Position numbers and translations under genes: made by a program
Notes under the pieces: model-generated
Databases searched by the model: none
The model's input: only the letters and a program-made list of their open reading frames with translations
What the model was told of the DNA's origin: nothing
In this document: in pieces, positions 31,820 through 43,819 of the stretch
How positions within the stretch are numbered: the stretch's first letter is position 1
How the letters are laid out: each line of letters starts with the position of its first letter
Assembly: GCA_947685225.1 (NCBI GenBank)
Contig: CANTUV010000024.1
Coordinates: 28,228,001-28,292,000 of the forward strand
Direction: 5' to 3'
Source: Garcia nutans
Taxonomy: Eukaryota; Streptophyta; Magnoliopsida; Malpighiales; Euphorbiaceae
DNA length: 64,000 bases

Positions 31820-34053
31820 TGTGAGCGAGGATTTTTGCCCCCACTCCCGGTGGAATGGTTCTTGCGACTTTGGCATTGTTTAAGCTCGGGGCCTTAGAGA
31901 ACACGGACCTAAGTCCGGAGAAAATGGAGTCGCCACCCGGATGGGCCGGGAAAAAAAAGGGGCGGATGACTCAATTCCTAAGGAATCCCCAACCCCCTAA
32001 TGGGTTCGAAAAGTTAGGTATGTGTGGGGAAGGTGAGAAATGGCCCAGCACCCCCACAACGCCCGGTTCATTGGAACCGGCCTCCTTTACAGGTCTTAAT
32101 ATTATAAAATTCTTAAATATAATAACATTATCCATATTACACACAATAATTAAAAGAAAGCATCATCATATTAAAATCAAAGCAATGTCCAAACAAAGCA
32201 AATAAATGGACACCCATCCGAAGATGGAAACATGTCCTTACATCACATGCCTAAATAGGACACCCACCGAAATGTAGAAACATGCCCTTTACATTGGTTC
32301 TAAAATAGCAAAGCAAATTAAATTACATGATATTTAACTAATGAGGTACCCACCAAGTGGAAACATACCTCTTACAACATTTGAAAATCTAAATAAATTG
32401 ATAAAAGTAAATAACCATTCATAATAAATAAATCATTCATCAAAGGTATCAAATATCAATAAAAAGTAAACATCCATCCATGATAAATAAAATAAACCAA
32501 GCATTGAATTTAAATAAATTAAAGCATAAGAAATAAAACCAAGCATGATCAAATATGGAATTGAATAAGGTAAATAAAAATCCCAATTATAGCTACTGTT
32601 TCCATTTAGGGTTCTTTATCTCATGTGTTAAGGTTTTGGAATTCATAAAATTAAGCTACTGTGACTTTTTTATGGAATTAAAATAGATTAAGGTTTTATG
32701 TTTTAAAAGGTTGGTAAGACTCTTTGATTAACTAAATTAATATTTGAATGGTGAAATCATGAAACTAGGGTTTGAACACTTTGAAATACTTTTGATTTGT
32801 GGGTTACGGTTATTCATTGTGTTTTTAAGCTACTGTGTAAAATTAAAGTATTTATGTTTTTATGATTTTTAAAATTTTAAAGGATTAGGGTTTAGAAAAA
32901 ATTAAGGTTTAAAGTTTAAAAGGAGGTTAGGGTTCATTATTTTAGGTTTTGGAGTTGAATTAGGTTTTTAGGCTTTTGATTTTAGGGTTTTGGGTGATTT
33001 GTTGATTTTAGGATTTGGAAAAACAATTTGATGATTTCAAGAGGTTTTATAAGTTTAAACAAAGTGATTTGAAGATTACATAAATAGAAAAGATATTTTT
33101 AAAGCTTTTGGAAGGAAACAGAATCACATTTTGGTTTTGTTGAAAAACATGTTCAATTAAGGTTTTAAGATTTTGAAGAGGTAAAAATAATAATTTTAAG
33201 TCTTTTTGGAAAATAAAGTAATGTATTAGTGTTTTTAACTTTGGAAAAACTAAATTAAAATCCTAGGGTTTTTTATTTTGAAAGACACAATTTCATAGTT
33301 TAGCTACTGTAAAAAATAAATACAACAATTAACACATACCTCTTTTTGATAGTTTCTCCAAAAATAATTCTTCTTGGATGAACAAGAACAAAGGCAGTTG
33401 TTGCCTTTGAATTGCTTAAATCGTGTCCCTGCTATTCCAGAAAAAATCAAATTCAATTGCTCCTTTTCCTTCACTGATTTGGTTTCAACGTTTTCCTATC
33501 ACTGTCCAATTTTTGTCCCCCTTTTTTTGATTGCCTTTAGTCTTTATTTATAGAGGTTTCATATGGTTTATTCCTAATTAATCACGGCAAGTAATATTGA
33601 TAAGAAAAGAAAACCGAAAGCTAATTGAATTAGGTTTCAGAAAATTTACGTTGAAAAAATTGCGCTGCCGAAAAAAATTGCCGCAGGAAAAAATGCGCTG
33701 GCGAAAAAATCTGCCACAGTCAATTGCGGCAGTGGGCGAGCTGGTTCGCTTGTGGGGGAATCACCCGCAGAAAATTCCTGCGGGAAAAATGGCTTGAGCC
33801 ATTTCGCCCCGCAGCGCGTGCTGGTTTTCGGTGATGAATTTTTCGTCGCCGATTTTTGTTTATTTTTATTTTTTTGATTTTGATTTGTTTATTTTTATTT
33901 TTATTAATAAAAATTAAATACTAAAGAAAAAATTATTTAATTAAGATAATAAAAATTATTTTGGACCAAAAAAATATATTAGGCAACACAAAAATTATTT
34001 TGGACTAAATAAAATATATTGGACCGGACCAGGTCAAAAATTAAGAGTCTACA
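31820..34053 (-). repeat. 5' LTR of Tat element A2
   Basis: On the minus strand it begins TGTAGACTC at 34053 and ends CTCACA at 31820, about 2.23 kb. It holds the conserved U5 block (31820-32110), three hairpins (32208-32237, 32257-32288, 32343-32371), the telomere-like zone (32610-33290), a TATA box (33545-33553) and a GC-rich stretch (33655-33850). The outer flank is CTACC (34054-34058). Confidence 0.9.
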
Positions 34054-35515
34054 CTACCTGAATGGGCCGGGAAGATAGAAAAGGGTGGAGGATTTGATTC
34101 CTAAGGAATCCCCAACCCCTACTTGGGTTTGAAAAGTTGGATATATATAGGGAAGGTAAGAAGTGATCCAATACCCCCATAATACTTGATTCATTGAAAT
34201 TGCTCTCCTTTTAAAGTTTAAATATTATTGAATTCTTAAATTATCTTGAAATTATCCATATTACATGAAATTATTGAAATAAATAAACATATTATTAATC
34301 AAACAACCAAAAATGGGTACACATACAAAGATGAAAATATGGCCTTACAATGTCCCAATGTCCATACAAATAAACAAAATAGGACACCCACCAATTGGTG
34401 AAAACATGTCATTTACAATGGTCCAAAATTCTTAAAATTAAAATAAATAATTAAAATAAACAAGGCATCTACAAAGAGAAAATATGCCTTGTATATCCTT
34501 AAAATCTATATAAAAATTGCAATCAAACATATAAACCATCATACAAAGAGTAATAAAATTAGGGCTAAACTAAAAGAAAATTAAGATTAATCACAAAAAT
34601 TGCAACCCACAATGCAAATCTTAATATTAACCCCTAAAGAAATATAGTGCGCAGTGCACACGATGGTCCCTATTGTATAATTAAGATTTTAGATGTACAA
34701 AAATAAGGTTAAAACATGCCATGGGTATTTCGGTTGGTCTTGATCCTAAATTAATGGCTTACTACAAAGAACTTATAAAATCAAATTTACAATTTGGCAA
34801 GACAGTGAACTAAATAATGAAAATAAACAATGAAACTAAATTGAATCAGCTAACAAAAATCATACCTGCGCTGTTGGCTCCAAGCTTGATTATTTGAATG
34901 GTTGGAAAGCCTAAATCAATTGATTTCTTGGTTGGGTGGAATAATCTCAAGACAGTGGCTGTTTTAGGCTACTATCTCTCCTTATGAATTGCTATCAATT
35001 TTTGCTTTTTACTTTCTGTGAGTTTTCTTTTTCAATTGCTGTGGTTCTTTTTATTGCTAAAGGTGGCTCTTGATTCTTTTAATTGCTTATTTGCTTACTG
35101 CCTAATTCTATGCTATTTTGCTAAATTGTGGTTTTTTAGTTGTTCAAGGTGGCCCTCTAAATTCTATTTTCAGTTTTGTACTTATAGGCTGTAATTAGGG
35201 CGACCGGTACTGAGTAGTCTGGGCCATTTGATTCCTAGTAGCATTGAAATTCTTTGAATAAAGCCGGCCAACTTTGCCTAATTCGAAATGAATAAGGATT
35301 CATGTCGAATTGGTAGCCAATTCAACATGAATAGGATTCATATCGAATTGTTAGCCAATTCGACATGAGGTTTGACTCATGTCGAATTTGCACACCAAGT
35401 CGACATGAGTTTACTTTACTATCAGCCCATTAGGTCCAACCGAGTCGGTTTAGGCCCTTTAATTTGAACCAGATTTAGTAAGGGCTTTTAAATTGAAACA
35501 AAACTTAATTCAAAC
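34054..35515 (-). repeat. Older Tat LTR fragment E
   Basis: It starts abruptly inside the U5 block (ACCTGAATGGGCCGGG) next to the A2 LTR, so A2 seems to have inserted into it. It keeps decayed hairpins (for example AAGGCA...TGCCTT at about 34464-34493), a GC-richer stretch of repeated AATTCGACATGA-type motifs (35275-35415), and ends at CAAAC where the LTR of B begins. It lacks both LTR ends and is more diverged than the other copies. Confidence 0.75.
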
Positions 35516-35961
35516 TGTAGACTCTTAATTTTGGTTCTAAGCTAGTCCGATCCCAATTAAAAGAGGCCAAGTTAAATTTGGTCCGATTTTAAGAGCTTAA
35601 ACCTAGTTTATAGCTTTGGATTAGGTCGGTCAAATTTTAAAAGGCCTAAAATAAGTTGATTTACTTTTTAAAGCCCTAAGCCTAGTTCGATTTATTATTT
35701 AAAGACCAAAATAGGTTCGGTTCAATTTTAAAATGCAAAACCCAGCTGAACCAGACCAAAAATATTAAACCATGATGAATTGGCTAGCTAATTCACCATG
35801 GTCAACACACCATGGCGAATTGGGAATTCCTGATTCGCCATGGTCATTAAAATTTGATTTTGAATTATTTACCCAACCTAAACTAAGTTTATTAAGATTC
35901 CTAATCAATATTGGATTTGGTTTAGCCGTCGAATTAGTATTAGGGTTTTGTTTTCTTTGCC

Positions 35962-35969
35962 TATAAATA
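35962..35969 (+). promoter_or_regulatory. TATA box of the B LTR
   Basis: TATAAATA downstream of the GC-richer palindromic stretch and upstream of the telomere-like zone, as in the other Tat LTRs. Confidence 0.65.
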
Positions 35970-36399
35970 ACAAAGTTTAATACTGAAATAGGATAGGCAA
36001 TTTGGATTAGCAATTAAGATAGAAGCAATCAAGATTATCAAGCAGACTAGTAGCAATTTAGAAAAACACAGATATTAAAATACAACAAACAAGGAGATAG
36101 GAACCATTGTCTCAAAATTTGCTTTGTTCATCCAAGATATAAGTTGGTCAGGTAGTAAGCACGGGCTTGATTCAACATATTTATATTGGAGGAGCTTTCA
36201 AATGCAGGTTTAGCTTTGTAATTCAATTTATTTATTCAATATTTGTAAATCATTTTTAAGATATCATCACAGTAGCTTGTTTATCAAATTGTTTTGTTTA
36301 GAAGCTTAATTACCAAAACCATAGTATGTTTTTAATAGAACAAAAACCTAATTTGTTTATATCATCTAGTAGTCCACTTCATGTTTATTTGTTTCAACT

Positions 36400-37015
36400 T
36401 CACAGTAAGCTAAGATTTGATTTAAAACCTCTAATTCAACTATTAAAACCCTAATCTATAAAAATTAATACCTAAGCCTAAATCCCAGACTTTGTTTCTT
36501 GATCCTTACAACCATAATCATATCCTATAAAACCAAGACTCTAAAAATTTAAATCCTAATCCAAAATTATTAAAAACCTAAACCCTAATACTTAATCCAA
36601 AACTTAAAACCCTAAATCCAGTAACCTAATTTCCAAACCTAATCTAAAACCTCAAATTCTTAATATTTAGTAACCTTAAAACCCTAAACCTTAGATGCTA
36701 AAACCTTAATCCCGAACCCTACTTTCCTTAAACCTTAATGCCTAAAACCTTAATCCAAAACACTAAATTCCAAATAACCTAAATTTCAGCATGTAGCCTT
36801 AAAACCTAACCCTAAATCTTGCTTCTAATTCTAAATATCAAAAACCTAATTTCCCAAACACCAACCTCAAAACCCTAATTTCAAAACTAAAATCCTAATT
36901 TCTGATTTCAAAACATTAAAACCTTAATTTCCAAATCAAAACCTTTAGTTTTCCATCCCAAAACCCTAATTTTGTACATTTAATAATTTATTTAAGATTG
37001 AACCCTAAATTTGTA
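36400..37015 (+). repeat. Telomere-like AAACCCTAA motifs in the B LTR
   Basis: Dense interspersed AAACCCTAA, AAACCTAA and AAACCTTAA motifs in the transcribed part of the LTR, in the same orientation relative to the element as in S2. Confidence 0.75.
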
Positions 37016-37765
37016 TATTTGCTGCTTTATTTAAGATTAAAATTTAGGTATGATTGCTTTATGTCTTGATAAATGATTTATTACTATTTTATTTATTATG
37101 GATGATTTTTTCTATTTTTTCTTATTGTGAATGTTTGAATGGTTTAATTCATTTGGTTAATTATTTTAATATTGATTATTTGAGTTTCAATAATGTAAGG
37201 GGTATGTTTCTACTTTGTGGGTACCTCATTAGTTAAGTTCAATGTAATTTAATTTATTTTGAGTTTTGGATTAATGTAAAGAGTATGTTTCCACTAAATG
37301 GTGGATGCCCTATTTTATTTAGTTTTGAGCATTGGACATAGTTGTAAAGGCATGTTTCGATCTTATATGGGTGTCCATTTTATTTATTTGTTTAAACTTT
37401 CTTTGATTTTAATATAATGGAGATTTATTTCAATAATTGCATGTAGTATGGATGATTTTATAATATTTAAGAATTTAATAATATTTAGATTTGAAAAGGA
37501 GGCCAGTTTCAATGAATCGGGCGTTATGGGGGTGCTGGGTCATTCTTACCTTCCCCATATGTACCCAACTTTTCGAACTCAATAGGGGGTTGGAGATTCC
37601 TTAGGAATTGAGTCATCCACCCCTTTCTATCTTTTCGGTCCGTCCAGGTGGTGACTCTATTTTCTCCGAATTTAGGCTCGTGTTCTCTAAGGCCCTAAGC
37701 CTAACAGTGCTGAAGTCACAAGAACCATTCCACATGGGAGTGGAGGGGAAAATCTCCGCTCACAG

Positions 37766-37782
37766 TGGCTACTCCATTGAGG
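37766..37782 (+). other. Primer-binding site, tRNA-Arg type (B)
   Basis: TGGCTACTCCATTGAGG one base after the LTR end. Three mismatches to the complement of the plant tRNA-Arg 3' end, in line with an older, decayed element. Confidence 0.75.
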
Positions 37783-37939
37783 ATACGAGAAGTTGATTCT
37801 GTTGGTCTTTATATTATTTTATTCTTTCTTATTATGATATTGTCCATTGTATTATTTAGATTGCATTGTGTGCGTGAGTTAGGACTCCCGTGTAACCAGT
37901 GTTGTGTTATATAAGGGATGCCATACTTTCACTCAAGGT

Positions 37940-38101
37940 ATGGAGATTGAGCATGGGATAACCACTCATAGACTTGTACCTATTGGTATATACTTAGTAT
38001 GGGAGCCTAAACATTTCAACCTAAAGACTAAAGCTCTTATAATTGGACTAGTTACTTTCCTTATATTTTTACCCAAATGCTTGTTGTTTGGATATGATTA
38101 A
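37940..38101 (+). CDS. Short leader ORF (B)
   Basis: A 53-codon frame, same start and length as 31482-31643 in A2, about 60-65% identical at the protein level by eye. Function unknown; it may be incidental. Confidence 0.3.
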   Translation: MEIEHGITTHRLVPIGIYLVWEPKHFNLKTKALIIGLVTFLIFLPKCLLFGYD

Positions 38102-38293
38102 TTTATCTTGGTTTAAGCCATGACTTATTTGGTTTGTTCTTTTTCTAATATGACCTAATTATATTGTAAGCTCAAAATAATTTTTTTCCTTTAAATTCTA
38201 AAGACCAAAACTATTTTTCAATTTTTCAAGATGGTCTTTGGACATAAAGTTTTTCTAAAAAGGGTTAAAAATTCTTATCTCCCTCATGACCCA

Positions 38294-38372
38294 AATACAA
38301 AGCCCCAAAATTCACTTTTAAACAAACCTTATTATAATGGGCTTTGATGCAAAATTATTTTTTGAAGTTACA
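38294..38372 (+). repeat. 79-base direct repeat flanking element F, left copy
   Basis: AATACAAAGCCCC...GTTACA, repeated at 43296-43374 with about one difference by eye. Much longer than the usual 5-base LTR-element target duplication. Confidence 0.85.
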
Positions 38373-40272
38373 GTTTTATTAGTTTTTGTCATAGAATTGT
38401 ATCTTATTTATTATGATGATTATTGTTTTATTTAGGTATTTTGGTAGCTTTAATCTGTTTATTTAGTGTTTTCATCAATTTTGGTAGTTTTAATTTATTT
38501 CAGTGTTTATGTCATTTTTGTTCTAGTTTTTAGTTTGGTGTTTATTTGTTGTTGGTTAATGTTTATTTGATTCTTGTTTAAAGTTTGTTTAAGTGTTTAT
38601 TTTAGGTTAATAAGCAAACACCATCTTAAGGGCAAAACCAAAGACAAGAGAGGAAGGAAAAAGCAAGGAACCAAGTGAGGAAGAAAACAATGGACAATAG
38701 CTGACACACTCAAGGGACACGGCCAAGCTTGTGGCCGTGTCCCATACCAAGCTAAGAAGAAGTCCAAAAGATCAGAAGGAGACACACTCAAGGGACACGG
38801 CCAAGCTTGTGGCCATGTCCCTCCAAATACCTCAGACACGACCAAGCTCACCTAAGCTTGGCCGTGTCACACACTCAACTCCAAAGAAAGAAAGAAAGAA
38901 AGAAAGAAAGAGCCAGTGAGGGACACGGCCAACTGTCTTGGCCGTGTCCCTTGGAAATCAAGAGACACGGCCAAGCCAACCTTGGCTTGGCCGTGTCACC
39001 TAATGGAAAGCAAGAAAAAGACCATGAAACACGGCCAAGCTCACCCAAGCTTGGCCGTGTCACCTTTAATGTCTATTTAAGTTCCTTCGCACGACAAAGA
39101 AAAGGAGGACGGCTAAGGTTTTGAAAGGGAGAAAAGAAAAGAGAATGGGTGAGCAAACATATTTTGGGATGAGGAGAGAGTGACACTCTCCTTGTCCCTT
39201 CATCTTCATCTTCATCTTCTCCATCTTCCATTGATAAGATCTTTGAGGTTCTTTGGGATAAGTTGGGTTAACAAGCTCTTGAAGGTTGAAGAAGCTTCAT
39301 TGAAAGGTTTGGTGACTTGAGAAAGCTCCATTCCATCTTCCAAAGGCATAATCATTGAAAGGCTTGGTGACTTGAGAAAGCTCCATTCCATATTGCAAAA
39401 GGGGAATCAACCATTGAAGAGGGCTTGAGTTCTTCATCAAATACATCAAGTGGAGCTAGGAGGAAGATTAGTAATCCTACTCTTGGCATCTTCGCAAGGG
39501 GTTTTTCTATTCTCTCTTTTGATTCATTCCAATATTGTTTTTCTCATATTAAGAGAATTGATATTACAATGAACAATTTGTATTTGATTTATATTGAGTT
39601 GAATGAATGTTTTAAATTGATGATGTTGAGCTAAAAACCCATGCTTAGGGTTTGTAGTATATTTGATTGAATACTTTGATTTGATATTTCCATTGATGTA
39701 CCTTGTTGTTGGTTGATTGCATTGGATTGTATGCTAGGTTAATAGATTAGCTACCTATTGATCTCTAGATATTGAATGAAGGACCGAGAGGTGAAATTTG
39801 ATATCGAAATTATGCAATCGACTACCCTATGAATGAATTAGAAATATAAGTTCTAGGGTTTCATTAAGTTGGTAATGTAAAATAATTGGTTATTGCTATT
39901 TCATGAATGTGAGAACTAATGAATTGGTAATTGACTAATTAACCTTAAGGAACAAATTAATTTACAAGGTTATGTTAATGGATAATTGAGAATTAAGCTT
40001 TGATTGAATGGACCTATAACCCTAGGCACCTTCCTAAGAATCGATTTGATCTTGTATCACCTTTACACATCAACCCTACACTCCTTAATATTAGGTTTAA
40101 ATTGTTCTTTTACAATTCCAAACAACAAACTCTCTCTTTTAAATTACTTGCTAATCAAGCTATTACGAACTACACCTTCTTGGGGAAACGACCTTAGGGC
40201 GATCACCTTTGCTACAGCTACCTCGTATACTTGCGAGTGACGCTTGTAGTAGAACTTAATTTGAGCGCAACA
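38373..40272 (+). repeat. 5' LTR of Athila-like element F
   Basis: It begins (T)GTTTTATTAGTTTTTG and ends GAGCGCAACA six bases before a tRNA-Asp primer site, about 1.9 kb. It contains a cluster of GC-rich hairpins (38700-39065) just upstream of a weak TATTTAAG box (about 39073). Only the first 18 bases recur at the 3' end of the element. Confidence 0.75.
38700..39065. repeat. Array of GACACGGCC...GGCCGTGTC hairpins
   Basis: Six imperfect inverted repeats in a row, each with arms GGACACGGCCAAG and CTTGGCCGTGTCC or close variants and loops of 2-15 bases. It is the most GC-rich part of element F, set in AT-rich LTR. The plus- and minus-strand frames across it are by-products of the repeat. Confidence 0.85.
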
Positions 40273-40278
40273 AGTTTT

Positions 40279-40296
40279 TGGCGCCGCTGCCGGGGA
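40279..40296 (+). other. Primer-binding site, tRNA-Asp type (F)
   Basis: TGGCGCCGCTGCCGGGGA matches the complement of the plant tRNA-Asp 3' end with one change. Such sites are common in Athila and Tat elements. Confidence 0.85.
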
Positions 40297-40442
40297 AGGC
40301 TGTCGAAGTAGTGATAGTTTGATTTTTCTTTTCAATTTAATTGTTTGTTTGTTTTCTTTGAATTGTTTGTTTATTTGTTTGATTTTCTTTCAATTTAATT
40401 ATTTGTTTGTTTTCTTTAAGTTGCTGAGTGCCTTTTGTAAAG

Positions 40443-41933
40443 ATGCAGTTTTCAAGGCACGGGGGAGTTTATGATAGGAACGATGATTCTGAAATGGCAT
40501 GGCAATTAGCAGAATTGATGAATCAACTTAAGGTGCTAAATGCAAGAGGAAGAGCACCTATGCCACGCCAAGAGATATGTGCAGCATGTGGCAATATAGG
40601 CCATAGTGCAAATACGTGTTCAATGGGTTTTGGACGATACCAAGAATGGCAAGAGGAAGAATATGACTATCAAGGTTTCCAGCAAATGGGTAGAAATGAC
40701 ACATACTCCAATCCTTATAATCCCAACTGGGGGGGCCAACCAAATTTTTCTTGGGAAAATCAGCAGCACATTCTACCTCCAAAATTTTTTCAACCTTACC
40801 AAAGAGACTCTTACTCTCAAGAGCAACATTCAAATCAAAATTACCTTAATACACCTACACATGAAGAAAGTTTGAATGCCTTCATTCGAATTAGCGCACA
40901 AAATCAAGATCGACTTAAGGAACCCACTTTGGAAGAAAGTTTGAATTCCTTCATTCAAATTAGCGCATAGAACTATGATAAATTCGTGAAATCCATAGTG
41001 GAAGATGATTTGAATGCTTACATTCAAATTAGCACACAAAATCAGGAAAGGAGCAATGAAAGGTTAGATTCTTTGGAGGAATCATTGAAGAGGATGGAAA
41101 AGCAAGTTGGGCAACTGGCACATCAACTCCAAGCACACCAAGAAGAGGAATTTCCTAGCCAATTGGAGCAAGTCAAGGTAATCACAAATTTGAGGAGTGA
41201 ACAGGTAATATATAACAAATTTTGTGATTCTTTGGATGCAGGCACTAATCAAGAAGATAATGGCGAGGAGATGCAAACCAACATTGAGGAGTTGAGCCAA
41301 TCAAACGAGAAGGAGAATTTGGAGGCATTAACCTTACCAAAGTTGCATGAATTTTCCATTCCTGATAGGCCACCAAATCCATTTCCATGTAGCTTAAAGG
41401 ATGAGGAGCAAGGTAAGCAACTTCCTGACATCTATAATATGCACTCCCAAGGAGATAGTGGAAATAAGATTGGGATGACTATGACCTTAGAAGAAGAGCA
41501 TGAAATGCTCAATTTAGAAATTGAGGAGTGTAAGCTAATTTTAGATGCTGAGGTTGTTGAGATGGGACTTAACATTGTTAAAGTGGATGAAGAAGTGATT
41601 CAACCAAACTTGGTTGAACTTAAAGAGTCCCAAAAAGTCATTTCTACTACTCTTGGTGGTAAGGAAGAGCAGAAATCTGATATGCCCAGGTTGCACAAAG
41701 ACAAAGATTATTACCACGTTCCTATAGCACTGGAGGATCACCCCGAGGCGACCTTCACATGTCCCTTTGAGACATGTTCTCTTCAAGGAATACTATTTAG
41801 GGGTTGCCTTACATCGGGTACTTTTCAAAGTTACATGTTGTTCATCCTCTCAGTCATGGGCTCCAATTGCATTATGGGTGGAAGGAACCCTACGCATCGT
41901 ATATGGGAACGATGGAAATCAGGTTTCATCTAA
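40443..41933 (+). pseudogene. Athila-like gag of non-autonomous element F
   Basis: One frame of 497 codons with a single TAG near 40968 where its own repeats have CAG (Gln). It carries a CX2CX4HX4C zinc knuckle (CAACGNIGHSANTC), then an Athila-like segment (YSNPYNPNWGGQPNFSW). Three tandem units of about 25-30 residues follow (EESLNAFIRISAQNQ type), then a coiled coil (SLEESLKRMEKQVGQLAHQL) and a long acidic tail. No protease, RT or integrase follows before the polypurine tract, so F is a gag-only, non-autonomous element that would need enzymes from a relative. Confidence 0.75.
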
Positions 41934-43277
41934 ACCCCCTCTGTAGTATGCATGCTCACATTGAGGACAATGTGAATCTTTAAGTGTGGGGTGCATTTTA
42001 TGTTTTGTGTTTTTACTTTTAATTGCATTTTGTGCTTTTGTGTTTTTACTTTTAACTTGTTTTTGTTTAGGTTTTAGTTAATGTTTTTAATGTTTTTCTT
42101 TGAATAAATGAGTTTTAGAAAGTTCAATTGTTATAAAAATTGTTGATAGATGACCTTTGAATTTTTGAAGCATGAATTGGATAATTGAGTAGAATTGGTG
42201 CATATTGTCAATTTTGTTGGTTTTTCCTTGCATTGCCATTAACCTAGTGAGGAATTGAGCCATCAACTTATTATTCTTGTTGTGGGTGAACATCTTTGAT
42301 TGATGACTTGCTAGAACTTGCTTTGAAATGCATTTTAAGATTACATAAAAATTTCAATTTGGCATCAAGATGATTAAGGCAATTAGGTGAACCACTTTGG
42401 CTTAAAAAGACCAACCCTATATTCAACCTTAGTTAGCCAATTTTGAGCCTATTTTAGTTTTCCTTTTCTTTCTTTTTCACAACACCATTAGCTTGAACCT
42501 TGTTGTTTAACTCTTATCCTTTCATTAGGTCAAGAGCATTTTAAGAGCTTTTATGACCGAGTGTTGTGTTGAATTAAGTGTGGGTTAAATTTAGTAGGTT
42601 TAAGATTGCAAAGGAAAAAAAAAGAAGAAAAAGAAGAAATATATATATATATATATAATAACAAAAAAAAAGAAGAAAAAGAAAAAAATATTTATATATA
42701 TAATAAGAATAATTGTTGTTCTTGTTGAAAGGGTTGAAATGTATCATTACAAGATTCAATCAGTGAGTTCCCTTGAAAAGCTCTTTAATGTCAAGGGGTA
42801 GATGAAAGGAAGGTGTTTTGGGATTGTTGGGTTATAAATATAAATGGTTACTTCATTCTTGAAGTGCTCTTGAACTTAATGATTAAGCTCACATTTCCTA
42901 AATATCATGCCTTTACCTTAGCCCCATTACAACCCAATATAGACCTTTTGATTGATGCTTGATTGTAATTTTGTGGTGGAGATTTGATTGATAAGCAAGC
43001 CTATAGCAATAATCTTTCATTGATTGTTATGAGTGTAAACACCACCATGATCAAACACTTGTAAGAGTTGGTGAGGGAGTGACAACATTGGTTATTCATG
43101 GAAAGCCACGTAATTACATTGCTGTCAATTTTGTTTGATTTGATATTGATTGCGGATTTAGGGATAGGAAGTCTTGATGCATACTTATAACTCTTGAACT
43201 TAACAAAATTTATCTTGTTAATGTGTTTTGATTTTAGCCTTGCTTGGGGACAAGCAAGGAATTAAGTGTGGGGTAGT
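41934..43277 (+). other. 3' untranslated region and polypurine tract of F
   Basis: About 1.3 kb with no coding domains. It includes AT/AG-rich runs (42610-42720) and ends in GGGGACAAGCAAGG...AAGTGTGGGG (43235-43273), the usual plant gypsy 3' end before the LTR. AAGTGTGGGG also occurs at 41981-41990, close to the gag stop. Confidence 0.7.
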
Positions 43278-43295
43278 TGTTTTATTAGTTTTTGT
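43278..43295 (+). repeat. 3' LTR stub of F
   Basis: TGTTTTATTAGTTTTTGT, the first 18 bases of the F LTR, after which the sequence jumps to B leader at a point 79 bases upstream of the left insertion site. The remaining 1.9 kb of 3' LTR is missing. Confidence 0.75.
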
Positions 43296-43819
43296 AATAC
43301 AAAGCCCCAAAATTCACTTTTAAACAAACCTTATTATAATGGGCTTTGATGCAAAATTATTTTTTTAAGTTACAACTTTTCTTAACCTTTTCTTAAACTA
43401 GATTACAACTATTTAGGTTAATTATGGAATACCAAAAATCAATTGTGGGCCTAATTTATACCAAGAATTGTTAATCATGGGCTTGTTTATGGCATGAATC
43501 ATTATTTGTTTTTCCAAATAGGAAACTTATTTGTGATAAACCCTTTAATTTGGTTTTAATCCATAAAATAGCATAAAAGCTATTTTAGTTGTCAATGGAT
43601 TAAAAGCCTAATTAATGGAAATTATCATAGACTGACTTTTATGTTTGAAAATACAACTATTGGTTAAAACGTCGGAGTGAATTTTTTAAAAATAAGATAT
43701 CCCATGTTGGTATTTTGTTGACCATATACCTAGGAAAAGAGACTCGCCATTCGTGTGTGGTGATATAAGGTTGGAAGGAACGTCCTATTTATCCTTGATT
43801 GTTTGTTATTTGTGCATAA
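43296..43819 (+). other. Leader of Tat element B, second part
   Basis: It begins with the right copy of the 79-base repeat (43296-43374), then continues the leader up to gag, matching A2 30840-31240 and D 62290-62700 in opposite orientation. No coding evidence. Confidence 0.65.

Larger units (their letters stand above)
35516..37764 (+). repeat. 5' LTR of Tat element B
   Basis: It begins TGTAGACTC and ends CGCTCACA, about 2.25 kb, plus orientation. A palindromic CACCATGG/AATTCGCCATGG stretch lies at 35770-35850, the TATA box at 35962-35969, the AAACCCTAA-rich zone at about 36400-37015, three hairpins at about 37195-37380, and the U5 block at 37495-37764. The preceding CAAAC (35511-35515) is the possible target duplication; the other end is not in the window. 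Confidence 0.9.
37783..38372 (+). other. Leader of Tat element B, first part
   Basis: Leader sequence collinear with that of A2 and D, including the short conserved frame at 37940-38101 (MEIEHGITTHRLVP...). It is broken at 38373 by element F. Its last 79 bases (38294-38372) are repeated on the far side of F (43296-43374). Confidence 0.65.

Noticed and set aside
34054..34058. CTACC beside A2, same as the duplication of S2
   Set aside because: Five bases in a different context; A2 has no matching left copy and the agreement is most likely chance.
38700..39065. CRISPR-like regular repeats
   Set aside because: Units are palindromic, unevenly spaced and set in an LTR of a plant retroelement.
38807..39124. 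Frame over the hairpin cluster of F
   Set aside because: Arises from inverted repeats read on either strand; opposite-strand frames at 38597-38851 are equally open.
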